Notes: a model not told the origin generated them from the sequence alone. 6,217 bases of DNA from Coriobacteriia bacterium (GCA_009784095.1 WRDL01000088.1:1-6217); one strand, 5' to 3'; positions 1 through 5,356 are shown, numbered from the stretch's first letter. Translations and numbers: made by a program.

Positions 1-746
1 CGCGATCCGGCAGGACCGACGCACGCGCCGACAGGATCGAGATTCTCCTGACGCGATGATACTGCGACCTTCGAGCGGACACCCGCCTCGCGCGCGATAC
101 TCTTGATCTCCACGATGCCGTCATCGACCTCGGGTACCTCGACCTCGAAGAGTCGTTTGACCAGACCGGGATGCTTGCGGGAGACGATGACCGAGGACTC
201 GCCGGCTTTACGTGTTTGGCGCACCTCTGTGATGTAGACCTTTAGCCGGTCGTTGTGGTGGTAGCGCTCAGTGATCGGGCGCTCCTTCTCGGGCAACTCT
301 GCTTCGACCTCGTCTGAAAGCTTGATGATGGTGAAGTTATTTCGTGAGTGCTGTACCGGGCCTGAGACCATATCTCCGACCCGATCGATGTATTCGTCAA
401 AGATCTTTTCACGCTTTGCTTCACGGACCATCGAATTGATGACGGCCTTTGCCTGATGTGCAGCCAGGCGGCTGACGTCGGGCGGTGTGACATCACGCTC
501 TTCGTACTCGGGTTCCTCGTCCTCTGCTGCTCCGACCCAGTCAAAATCCGGATCGGGGATCAGCTCGTAGACGTAGATCGCACCGGTCTCACGGTCAATG
601 GTGACCCGGCAATCGTTCTCGAGACGCAACGTTCGCTCGTAAGCTCCCGCCAGGGATTGCTCGAGTCTATCAAGCAGTTCATATTCGTCGATCCCACGCT
701 CGTCAGCGATCTCTTTGAGCGCCATCATCAATGTCATCTCAGCCAC
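1..746 (-). CDS. nusA: Transcription termination/antitermination factor NusA, N-terminal part (3' end off the left edge)
   Basis: NusA binds RNA polymerase and nascent RNA and modulates pausing, intrinsic termination and antitermination. Reading the minus strand from a GTG at 746 gives 248 complete codons with no stop up to the window edge. An AAGGAG ribosome site (757-752) lies 5 nt before the GTG, which decides the start over the in-frame ATGs at codons 4, 7 and 8. Visible parts: the N-terminal RNA polymerase-binding domain (about residues 1-125, beginning MAEMTLMMALKEIADERG), an S1-like domain (about 126-190) and the start of KH1 (from about 191). Key stretches are VIVSRKHPGLVKRLFEVEVP (186-205), VEIKSIAREAGVRSKVAV (212-229) and DPVGACVG (237-244), all highly typical of NusA. 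An acidic stretch (74-85) sits in the N-terminal domain. The KH1 loop reads GPAG, with alanine where many homologues have a basic residue. KH2 and any C-terminal extension lie outside. No rimP gene precedes it; its own promoter does. Confidence 0.96.
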   Translation of the reverse strand, partial: MAEMTLMMALKEIADERGIDEYELLDRLEQSLAGAYERTLRLENDCRVTIDRETGAIYVYELIPDPDFDWVGAAEDEEPEYEERDVTPPDVSRLAAHQAKAVINSMVREAKREKIFDEYIDRVGDMVSGPVQHSRNNFTIIKLSDEVEAELPEKERPITERYHHNDRLKVYITEVRQTRKAGESSVIVSRKHPGLVKRLFEVEVPEVDDGIVEIKSIAREAGVRSKVAVSSRQENLDPVGACVGPAGS

Positions 747-770
747 GTCTTCTCCTTACATTCGCTACTG

Positions 771-809
771 ACTAAAAGAAGCGGGGATCACCCACTTCTT
801 GAAAAAGTG
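771..809 (-). promoter_or_regulatory. nusA leader: terminator-like hairpin with an overlapping alternative hairpin
   Basis: In the minus-strand transcript, bases 800-791 pair with 785-776 to give a 10-bp stem with a 5-nt loop (790-786). One of the pairs is a U-G wobble (794/782) that exists only on this strand; on plus-strand RNA it would be a C-A mismatch. The stem runs into a short U-rich run (CUUCUUUUAG, 781-772), the look of a weak intrinsic terminator. Just upstream, bases 809-803 can pair with 799-793 (7 bp, loop UCA), using the same segment as the terminator's left arm. The two folds exclude each other, as in an attenuator. All of it lies in the predicted nusA leader between the promoter and the start codon. 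The folds are read by eye; function is inferred. The U-tract is short and broken, so this may only be a pause or mRNA-stability hairpin. Confidence 0.4.
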
Positions 810-853
810 TTCAATTGTCGTACCTCGTGCCTACGTCCTTACTTGCGCGTAAC

Positions 854-882
854 AGTATAGCGTAAACACCTGTGAGCGTCAA
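854..882 (-). promoter_or_regulatory. Sigma-70-type promoter of nusA
   Basis: On the minus strand, TTGACG (882-877) and TATACT (859-854) are separated by exactly 17 bp. This is a near-consensus housekeeping promoter. The start of transcription would fall at about 846-848, leaving a leader of about 100 nt before the GTG of nusA. Its -35 box is only 7 bp from the -35 box of the divergent promoter. Confidence 0.75.
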
Positions 883-889
883 AGCCGAA

Positions 890-918
890 TTGACATCGAA
901 CATATGTTCTATTATCAT
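890..918 (+). promoter_or_regulatory. Sigma-70-type promoter of the radical SAM/DUF4130 operon
   Basis: On the plus strand, a perfect -35 TTGACA (890-895), a 17-bp spacer and a -10 TATCAT (913-918) make a strong promoter. Transcription should start near 925-926, leaving a leader of about 105 nt before the GTG at 1030. A LexA-like operator fills most of the spacer. Confidence 0.75.
897..910. promoter_or_regulatory. LexA (SOS) operator overlapping the radical SAM operon promoter
   Basis: The site CGAACATATGTTCT contains a perfect 12-bp palindrome, GAACATATGTTC (898-909). It fits the LexA operator of Gram-positive bacteria (B. subtilis type, CGAAC-RNRY-GTTY) and, with the preceding T, the actinobacterial TCGAAC-N4-GTTC form, departing only at the last position. 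It lies wholly between the -35 and -10 boxes, where a bound repressor would block RNA polymerase. The downstream genes belong to DNA-repair-associated families, which fits SOS control. Sequence and position are seen directly; LexA binding is inferred. Confidence 0.75.
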
Positions 919-1029
919 CATGATCATGGATGAACTTGAGAGAGATCGGCTTCATGACAGAACCTAAACGTTTATTGGCTTTTGCGAGAGAAAGGTTATG
1001 CGCGATGAACGAGCGATGGGGAGGCTCAA

Positions 1030-2361
1030 GTGGATCTTCAAGATAAGCTGGCACTTCTGACCTCAGCAGCCAAATATGATGTGGCGTGTACTTCGAGCGG
1101 GGTCGATCGGAGCGCACAGGGCGGCGCGCTCGGAGATGCACAATCGTGCGGGATCTGCCATAGCTTCTCAGCCGATGGTCGCTGCATTGCTCTACTCAAG
1201 ATACTCATGACGAACGAGTGCGTCTATGACTGTCAGTATTGTGTAAATCGTGCGAGCAACGAGGACGCGGTGCGTACGACCCTCACCCCTCAGGAGCTTG
1301 CCGAGCTCACGATCGAGTTCTATCGGCGCAACTATATCGAGGGTCTCTTTCTAAGCTCAGGAGTGATAAAATGCCCTGATTATGCAATGGAGCGCATGTG
1401 CATGGCAATTTCGCTCTTGAGAAATGAATATCGGTTCAGAGGCTATATCCATGCCAAGGCGATCCCCGGCGCATCATCTGAATCGATAGATCGCATGGCG
1501 CTGTTGGCTGACCGCATGAGCGTCAATATCGAACTCCCCTCTCAGGAGGGGCTTAAGTTGCTCGCCCCGGACAAGCATAAGCACTCGATCCTTGAGCCCA
1601 TGAAACACATTCGTGATGGCATCAAGGAGAACAAGAGCGATCTCGTCAAGTATCGGTCCGCTCCGAAATTCTCCCCCGCCGGTCAAGCGACCCAAATGAT
1701 CATCGGGGCCACTCCGGATACAGACTTTCAGGTATTGCGGTTGACGAGTTCACTTTATCGGTCATTCGAGCTCAAACGGGTCTTCTTCTCTGCCTATGTA
1801 CCGGTCAGCACCAGCGAGCTCCTTCCCCGAAACAATGCGGTCCCCTTCCTACGCGAACATCGGCTCTATCAAGCGGACTGGCTTTTGCGATTCTACCAAT
1901 TCGATGTGAACGAGATCATCAATGAATCCGATCCATACCTCGACCCATACCTCGATCCCAAGTGCAACTGGGCGATGAACAACCTTGACCGATTCCCGCT
2001 TGAGGTGAATAAGGCAGAATACGAAATGCTGTTGCGCGTTCCTGGTATTGGGGTCACCGGCGCCCGAAGGATCGTGCGGGCGCGTCGAACCCAGAATCTG
2101 ACATTCGAGCATCTCAAAAAACTTCGGATCGTTCTCAAACGAGCCCAGTATTTCATCACCTGCGGTGGGACATTCGCGGCTGATACCCCGTTCGCTCATG
2201 ATGCGATCTATGAGAAGCTGACGACAGACTCTTCAAAGCAACGTGGGTTTCGCGAAGTAATGCAGGCGCGCTCAGCATTCGAGCAGCTTGCGCTCTTTGA
2301 TGATACTGCGATGCTCCCCCATCGCGAAGACGTGCAAAAGAGTCTGACGGGGCAGTTATGA
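1030..2361 (+). CDS. Putative DNA modification/repair radical SAM protein (TIGR03916 family)
   Basis: A 443-aa radical SAM protein of a family associated with DNA repair or modification; its reaction is unknown. The GTG start is chosen because GGGGAGG (1018-1024) lies 5 nt upstream, and the nearby upstream ATGs are out of frame. The canonical CX3CX2C motif is C64-VYD-C68-QY-C71, which should ligate the [4Fe-4S] cluster that cleaves S-adenosylmethionine. Three further cysteines (C40, C43, C52) precede it. A radical SAM barrel follows to about residue 290. Residues 334-350 form a helix-hairpin-helix DNA-binding motif (VPGIGVTGARRIV). QLALF at 419-423 matches the bacterial sliding-clamp-binding pentapeptide. 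DPYLDPYLDP at 301-310 is a small in-frame duplication. The last codons overlap the next gene (ATGA), so the two are co-transcribed and probably translationally coupled. The promoter carries a LexA-like site. Homologues are named for genomic linkage to uracil-DNA glycosylase-like proteins; none is encoded in this window. Family assignment is confident, function is not. Confidence 0.92.
   Translation: MDLQDKLALLTSAAKYDVACTSSGVDRSAQGGALGDAQSCGICHSFSADGRCIALLKILMTNECVYDCQYCVNRASNEDAVRTTLTPQELAELTIEFYRRNYIEGLFLSSGVIKCPDYAMERMCMAISLLRNEYRFRGYIHAKAIPGASSESIDRMALLADRMSVNIELPSQEGLKLLAPDKHKHSILEPMKHIRDGIKENKSDLVKYRSAPKFSPAGQATQMIIGATPDTDFQVLRLTSSLYRSFELKRVFFSAYVPVSTSELLPRNNAVPFLREHRLYQADWLLRFYQFDVNEIINESDPYLDPYLDPKCNWAMNNLDRFPLEVNKAEYEMLLRVPGIGVTGARRIVRARRTQNLTFEHLKKLRIVLKRAQYFITCGGTFAADTPFAHDAIYEKLTTDSSKQRGFREVMQARSAFEQLALFDDTAMLPHREDVQKSLTGQL
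1930..1958 (+). repeat. 12-bp tandem duplication inside the radical SAM gene
   Basis: GATCCATACCTC (1930-1941) is followed directly by GACCCATACCTC (1942-1953) and then GATCC. It encodes DPYL-DPYL-DP at residues 301-310, in frame. The copies differ by one synonymous base, so the duplication is not brand new or is tolerated. It lies between the radical SAM core and the helix-hairpin-helix motif, probably in a surface linker. Confidence 0.8.
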
Positions 2362-3257
2362 CCCCAGACGGCACCAATGATAGTTCGACGGTCGTCTACT
2401 TCTACGACGGGACGCTCGAGGGATTCTTTAGCGCCGTTTTCGATGCCTATACCGGTAAGGACAGACCGGACATTATTACCGTCAGCGAGAATTACCAGAG
2501 TAGGATCGATCAGATCATTCATCACGTTCAGACACGCGAGGATAAATATGAGCGCGTATATGACGGGATCATAAAGCACATCGGCCCGGTCGGATACCAC
2601 AAGGTACGCACCGTGTTCCTCTCCCCCTCTCCCGATAAGGACACGATACTCTTCCGCTATCTGGAATATGGTTTCAAGGTGGGAAAGAAGATACACGTCG
2701 ACATTTCGCACGAGCTCGTCAATCCGGTGGAACGCCTGAAGAAAGAGACCTGGTTCGAGATGCATCGCATGAAGATGTTCGCACGATTTGCTCAGATGGA
2801 CAATGGAGTCTACTTTTCAAAGATCAATCCCAAATGCAACGTGCTTCCTCTGGTGATGGAGCATTTTGCTCGCCGTTTCAACGTGCAACCATTTGTGATC
2901 TATGATGAGAATCATCGCATTCTTGGTCTCTATGATATGAAGAGCTGGTATCTCCAATATGTCGATGATGATTTTGAGGTTCCCGATTGCGCCGAAGATG
3001 ACCTACGTTACCAAAGACTCTGGAAGTCTTTCTATGATTCAATAGCGATCGAGGAGCGGGTCAATCACGATCTGCGTCGCAACTTCATGCCCAAACGGTT
3101 CTGGTCCAATCTGACTGAGATGAGCTTCATCGACCCGAAAGACACTATTGGGCATCTGGGACTATCAGACAGCTCTTCAGGGTCCGTGGTCGCGCACGAT
3201 GAATTGCTTCCCCCAGAGCAGCGGGCGCTTCCTGAGCAGGATGCATCCTTGTTCTAG
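2358..3257 (+). CDS. Probable DNA metabolism protein, TIGR03915/DUF4130 family, partner of the radical SAM protein
   Basis: A 299-aa protein of unknown biochemical function that commonly accompanies the TIGR03916 radical SAM protein; in some bacteria its homologue is fused to a uracil-DNA glycosylase-like domain. The start ATG overlaps the upstream stop as ATGA, with only a weak GGGG-type ribosome site, pointing to translational coupling. Family hallmarks: an N-terminal YFYDGTLEGFFSAVFDAY (14-31), a central basic helical stretch (about 127-150), the core NGVYFSKINPKCNVLPLVMEHF (149-170) followed by FVIYDENHRILGLYD (179-193), and RNFMPKRFWSNLTE (241-254) near the end of the conserved domain. 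No signal peptide or membrane segment, so it should be cytoplasmic. The last 45 or so residues (255-299) look poorly ordered and end in QDASLF, resembling a C-terminal sliding-clamp-binding peptide. The stop codon overlaps that of the converging CDGSH gene. Family call is good; role in handling DNA lesions is inferred from partner, regulation and family name. Confidence 0.88.
   Translation: MTPDGTNDSSTVVYFYDGTLEGFFSAVFDAYTGKDRPDIITVSENYQSRIDQIIHHVQTREDKYERVYDGIIKHIGPVGYHKVRTVFLSPSPDKDTILFRYLEYGFKVGKKIHVDISHELVNPVERLKKETWFEMHRMKMFARFAQMDNGVYFSKINPKCNVLPLVMEHFARRFNVQPFVIYDENHRILGLYDMKSWYLQYVDDDFEVPDCAEDDLRYQRLWKSFYDSIAIEERVNHDLRRNFMPKRFWSNLTEMSFIDPKDTIGHLGLSDSSSGSVVAHDELLPPEQRALPEQDASLF
3254..3257. 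other. Shared CTAG: overlapping stop codons of convergent genes
   Basis: The palindrome CTAG holds the TAG stop of the plus-strand DUF4130 gene (3255-3257) and the TAG stop of the minus-strand CDGSH gene (3256-3254). The two transcription units therefore overlap tail to tail, and no intergenic terminator can exist between them. Termination must lie inside the opposite coding region or depend on Rho. Confidence 0.9.
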
Positions 3258-3934
3258 GTGCTGACTGCACCGTCGTTGAAGCCCACAGAATAGTGAGTAC
3301 CATCGCAGAACGGCTTGTTGTGTGAGCCTCCGCATCGGCAGATCGTCTGACGATTGCGGATCTCGTATTCGTTGCCGTCCTCATCAACGACCGGTATGCC
3401 GCCTCGTACGAAGTATGCTGAGCTCAAACCTTTTGAGGGATCCTCGAGTATCATGATCGAGGGTTCGTACTTGGTCTCGATGGGTTGATTGTCCGCGTCG
3501 AATACGACGAGACGGCCCGAAGGACAGAGGCACGCTTCGTTGATCGCGTCCTTCTTGCTATCGGGATCATCACTTTGCTTGACATAGTTCCAGACCTTGA
3601 TCCCGCGATCGCAGAATCGTGCGCTGATGCACAGATCCATATCGTCGAGCAGCGTCAGTTCTGCATCCTTGAATTCGGTCGACTTGGAATCGTGGCTCTC
3701 ATGGGTAGCGGTCGTCTGACCTTGAAAACCGGCCTTGACATGCGATCCATCACAGAAAGGCTTGTTGGCTGAGTGACCACACCGACATAACGCGTAGGTC
3801 TCAGCGGTCTTTAGCGTCTCGAGTTCTTTGATGTCGACCGAAAAACCATCCTCATCGGTCACGATCTCACCACGCAGAAGGGGGATATTTCCCGAAACGA
3901 GATAGGGCCCATCTTTTGCTACCGTGATCTTCAT
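3254..3934 (-). CDS. CDGSH iron-sulfur domain protein with two CDGSH motifs and a middle cysteine domain
   Basis: A 226-aa protein predicted to carry two CDGSH-type [2Fe-2S] clusters (three-Cys, one-His ligation). Motif 1 is C50-R-C52 with NKPFCDGSH ending at H65. Motif 2 is C199-R-C201 with NKPFCDGTH ending at H214. Between them, about residues 90-145, lies a segment with C102, C108, C135 and C137 (LCISARFCDRG and EACLCPSGRL) that resembles the Fer4_19-like middle domain of long bacterial CDGSH proteins and may hold another cluster. The start is put at the ATG at 3934 because GGAGGG (3943-3938) stands 3 nt before it. A longer reading from 3973 would add 13 residues and overlap proS without a comparable ribosome site. 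It begins 25 nt after the proS stop on the same strand, so it is very likely the distal gene of the ispG-proS unit. Specific role unknown: electron transfer or iron-sulfur handling. No membrane anchor is visible. Confidence 0.9.
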   Translation of the reverse strand: MKITVAKDGPYLVSGNIPLLRGEIVTDEDGFSVDIKELETLKTAETYALCRCGHSANKPFCDGSHVKAGFQGQTTATHESHDSKSTEFKDAELTLLDDMDLCISARFCDRGIKVWNYVKQSDDPDSKKDAINEACLCPSGRLVVFDADNQPIETKYEPSIMILEDPSKGLSSAYFVRGGIPVVDEDGNEYEIRNRQTICRCGGSHNKPFCDGTHYSVGFNDGAVST

Positions 3935-3959
3935 GTTCCCTCCGATCGTTCGCAACCAT

Positions 3960-5240
3960 CTAGAGATTTTCAAGAATTGCTAATACCTCATTGACCGCAT
4001 CATCGAGCGGTACCGTCCGTTTCTCCCCCGTTTTGCGGATCTTCACCTCAACATCTCCTGACTCGAAACCTCGTTTTCCCACTACGATCTGAAGTGGGTA
4101 TCCGACCAGATCAGCATCGGCGAACTTGACACCCGCCCGCTCATCACGGTCATCGATGACGACCTCGAAACCCTCGACCGCAAGTTGCGTTGCGAGTGAC
4201 TCAGCGTAATTGTAAGCATCGTCGTCAGTCGAAAGAGCGATCACAATGATTTGGTACGGCGCTATCGACATCGGCCAGATGATCCCCGCATCATCGTGGC
4301 TCTGCTCGATGACGGCGGCCATCGATCGAGAAATGCCCACCCCATAGCATCCCATATAAGGAAATTGGTCCACTCCGTCCTCATCCTGATAGGTCAGTCC
4401 CATGACCTTGGAGTATTTTGTGCCCAGCTGGAATACCTGTGATACTTCGATCCCGCGTGCTAGTTTTAGCTCTTTGTTGCACTGCGGACACGTGTGCGAG
4501 ATCGTGGAGTCGAAATCCTCTCCAAGCGATTCGGTCGTCGCGCCATAACCGCAATCACAGTAGACGAGTTCCGCTTCGCCGGCATCTGCCAACGCCATGA
4601 ACTCTCGGCTGATGTCACCGCCGATCTGGCCGCTGTCGGCATCGACTGGACGATAATCTAGCTCGAGGCGCTCGCAGATCCGCCCATAAGCACCCGCCTG
4701 TTCGTCATAGTGTTTCTGGAGGTCTTCTTGTGAAGTATGGAATGAATACGCATCCTTCATATTGAATTCACGTCCACGGAGCAGTCCGAATCGTGGACGA
4801 ACCTCGTCGCGGAACTTCATGTTGATCTGGTAGAGGGTGAACGGAAGATTGCGATAACTGCGGATCTCACCCTTCACCATGTCGGTGATGATCTCTTCAT
4901 GGGTCGGTCCAAGGCAGAACTCCCTCTCATGTCGATCTTTGAATCGCGCAAGTTCGGGACCGTAATCATCCCATCGTCCTGACTCTTTCCAAAGCTCGGC
5001 AGGCTGCACGATCGGGAGAATGACCTCTTGGCAGCCGATCGCATCCATCTCGTCACGGACGATCTGCTCGATCTTTTTGATCACACGATATCCCAAGGGT
5101 AAAAAGGAGTACATCCCTGAGGCTGATTTTCTGATGAGACCTGCACGCAGTGAGAGTTTGTGGCTCGCGATCTCTGCTTCAGCTGGCAGTTCTTTTAGCG
5201 TCGGTGCATACAGCTTGCTCATATATGCTACTTTTGACAT
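3960..5240 (-). CDS. proS: Prolyl-tRNA synthetase, short form lacking the INS editing domain
   Basis: Class II aminoacyl-tRNA synthetase that joins proline to tRNA-Pro in the cytoplasm. The ATG at 5240 is supported by AGGAG (5250-5246) 5 nt upstream; the alternative Met7 has no ribosome site. Catalytic-domain landmarks: LPIVQPAELWKESGRW (75-90, motif 1 region), GPTHEE (111-116), FRDEVRPRFGLLRGREFNMKDAY (143-165, motif 2) and GCYGVGISR (297-305, motif 3). The anticodon-binding domain follows from about 325 (DDRDERAGVKFADADLVG at 363-380). The enzyme has 426 residues against about 570 for the E. coli-type enzyme. The missing part is the INS domain between motifs 2 and 3, which hydrolyses Ala-tRNA-Pro. 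At that spot only about 40 residues remain (about 220-262), with C228, C230, C251 and C254 able to form a metal-binding knuckle. The reading frame is intact and flanking motifs are normal, so it should aminoacylate. It lies between ispG and the CDGSH gene on the same strand. Confidence 0.96.
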   Translation of the reverse strand: MSKVAYMSKLYAPTLKELPAEAEIASHKLSLRAGLIRKSASGMYSFLPLGYRVIKKIEQIVRDEMDAIGCQEVILPIVQPAELWKESGRWDDYGPELARFKDRHEREFCLGPTHEEIITDMVKGEIRSYRNLPFTLYQINMKFRDEVRPRFGLLRGREFNMKDAYSFHTSQEDLQKHYDEQAGAYGRICERLELDYRPVDADSGQIGGDISREFMALADAGEAELVYCDCGYGATTESLGEDFDSTISHTCPQCNKELKLARGIEVSQVFQLGTKYSKVMGLTYQDEDGVDQFPYMGCYGVGISRSMAAVIEQSHDDAGIIWPMSIAPYQIIVIALSTDDDAYNYAESLATQLAVEGFEVVIDDRDERAGVKFADADLVGYPLQIVVGKRGFESGDVEVKIRKTGEKRTVPLDDAVNEVLAILENL

Positions 5241-5260
5241 GCATACTCCTCTATCAAGTC

Positions 5261-5305
5261 CTATTAAGCATCATTAATAGTAGCAGAATGATACCGAAGT
5301 GCTAC
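5261..5305. repeat. Two adjoining inverted repeats upstream of proS
   Basis: CTATTAA (5261-5267) and TTAATAG (5274-5280) form a perfect 7-bp inverted repeat around a 6-base loop. It ends about 10 bases before the proS ribosome site. Directly next to it, GTAGCA (5280-5285) and TGCTAC (5300-5305) form a 6-bp inverted repeat with a 14-base loop. On the minus strand a weak promoter-like pair, TTGTAG (5307-5302) and TACTAT (5282-5277), overlaps them with a 19-bp spacer. This could be an operator, a weak internal promoter or an mRNA processing hairpin in the 116-bp ispG-proS gap. No T-rich terminator tail is present. Confidence 0.35.
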
Positions 5306-5356
5306 AAACGGGCGTGCCTGTTCGTGCTGGTCATAAAGGGGAAAGTCAGATATCGA

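Noticed and set aside
456..860. Plus-strand open frame of 134 codons
   Set aside because: It lies antisense to nusA and over the nusA promoter and leader; its translation has no recognisable domain, and nusA on the other strand is unmistakable.
965..974. 10-bp palindrome TAAACGTTTA in the radical SAM leader
   Set aside because: Self-complementary but without a loop, a second copy or a known motif; it lies well downstream of the promoter and is probably chance.
839..1141. Minus-strand open frame upstream of nusA as a possible rimP
   Set aside because: The translation is Arg/His/Pro-rich with no RimP features, and it would run through the promoter region and the start of the radical SAM gene.
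2208..2765. Minus-strand open frame of 185 codons
   Set aside because: It spans the junction of two well-supported plus-strand genes as their antisense shadow, with no family features of its own.
3935..3973. Longer CDGSH start at 3973 overlapping proS
   Set aside because: The added 13 residues do not look like the family and have no ribosome site, whereas the ATG at 3934 has GGAGGG just upstream.
3960..5240. Short proS as a broken pseudogene
   Set aside because: The frame is intact, all three class II motifs and the anticodon-binding domain are present, and the missing part is exactly one removable domain known to be absent in other functional enzymes.
5241..5356. T-box riboswitch or terminator between ispG and proS
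   Set aside because: The gap is only 116 bp, no T-box consensus is seen, and neither hairpin is followed by a T-run.
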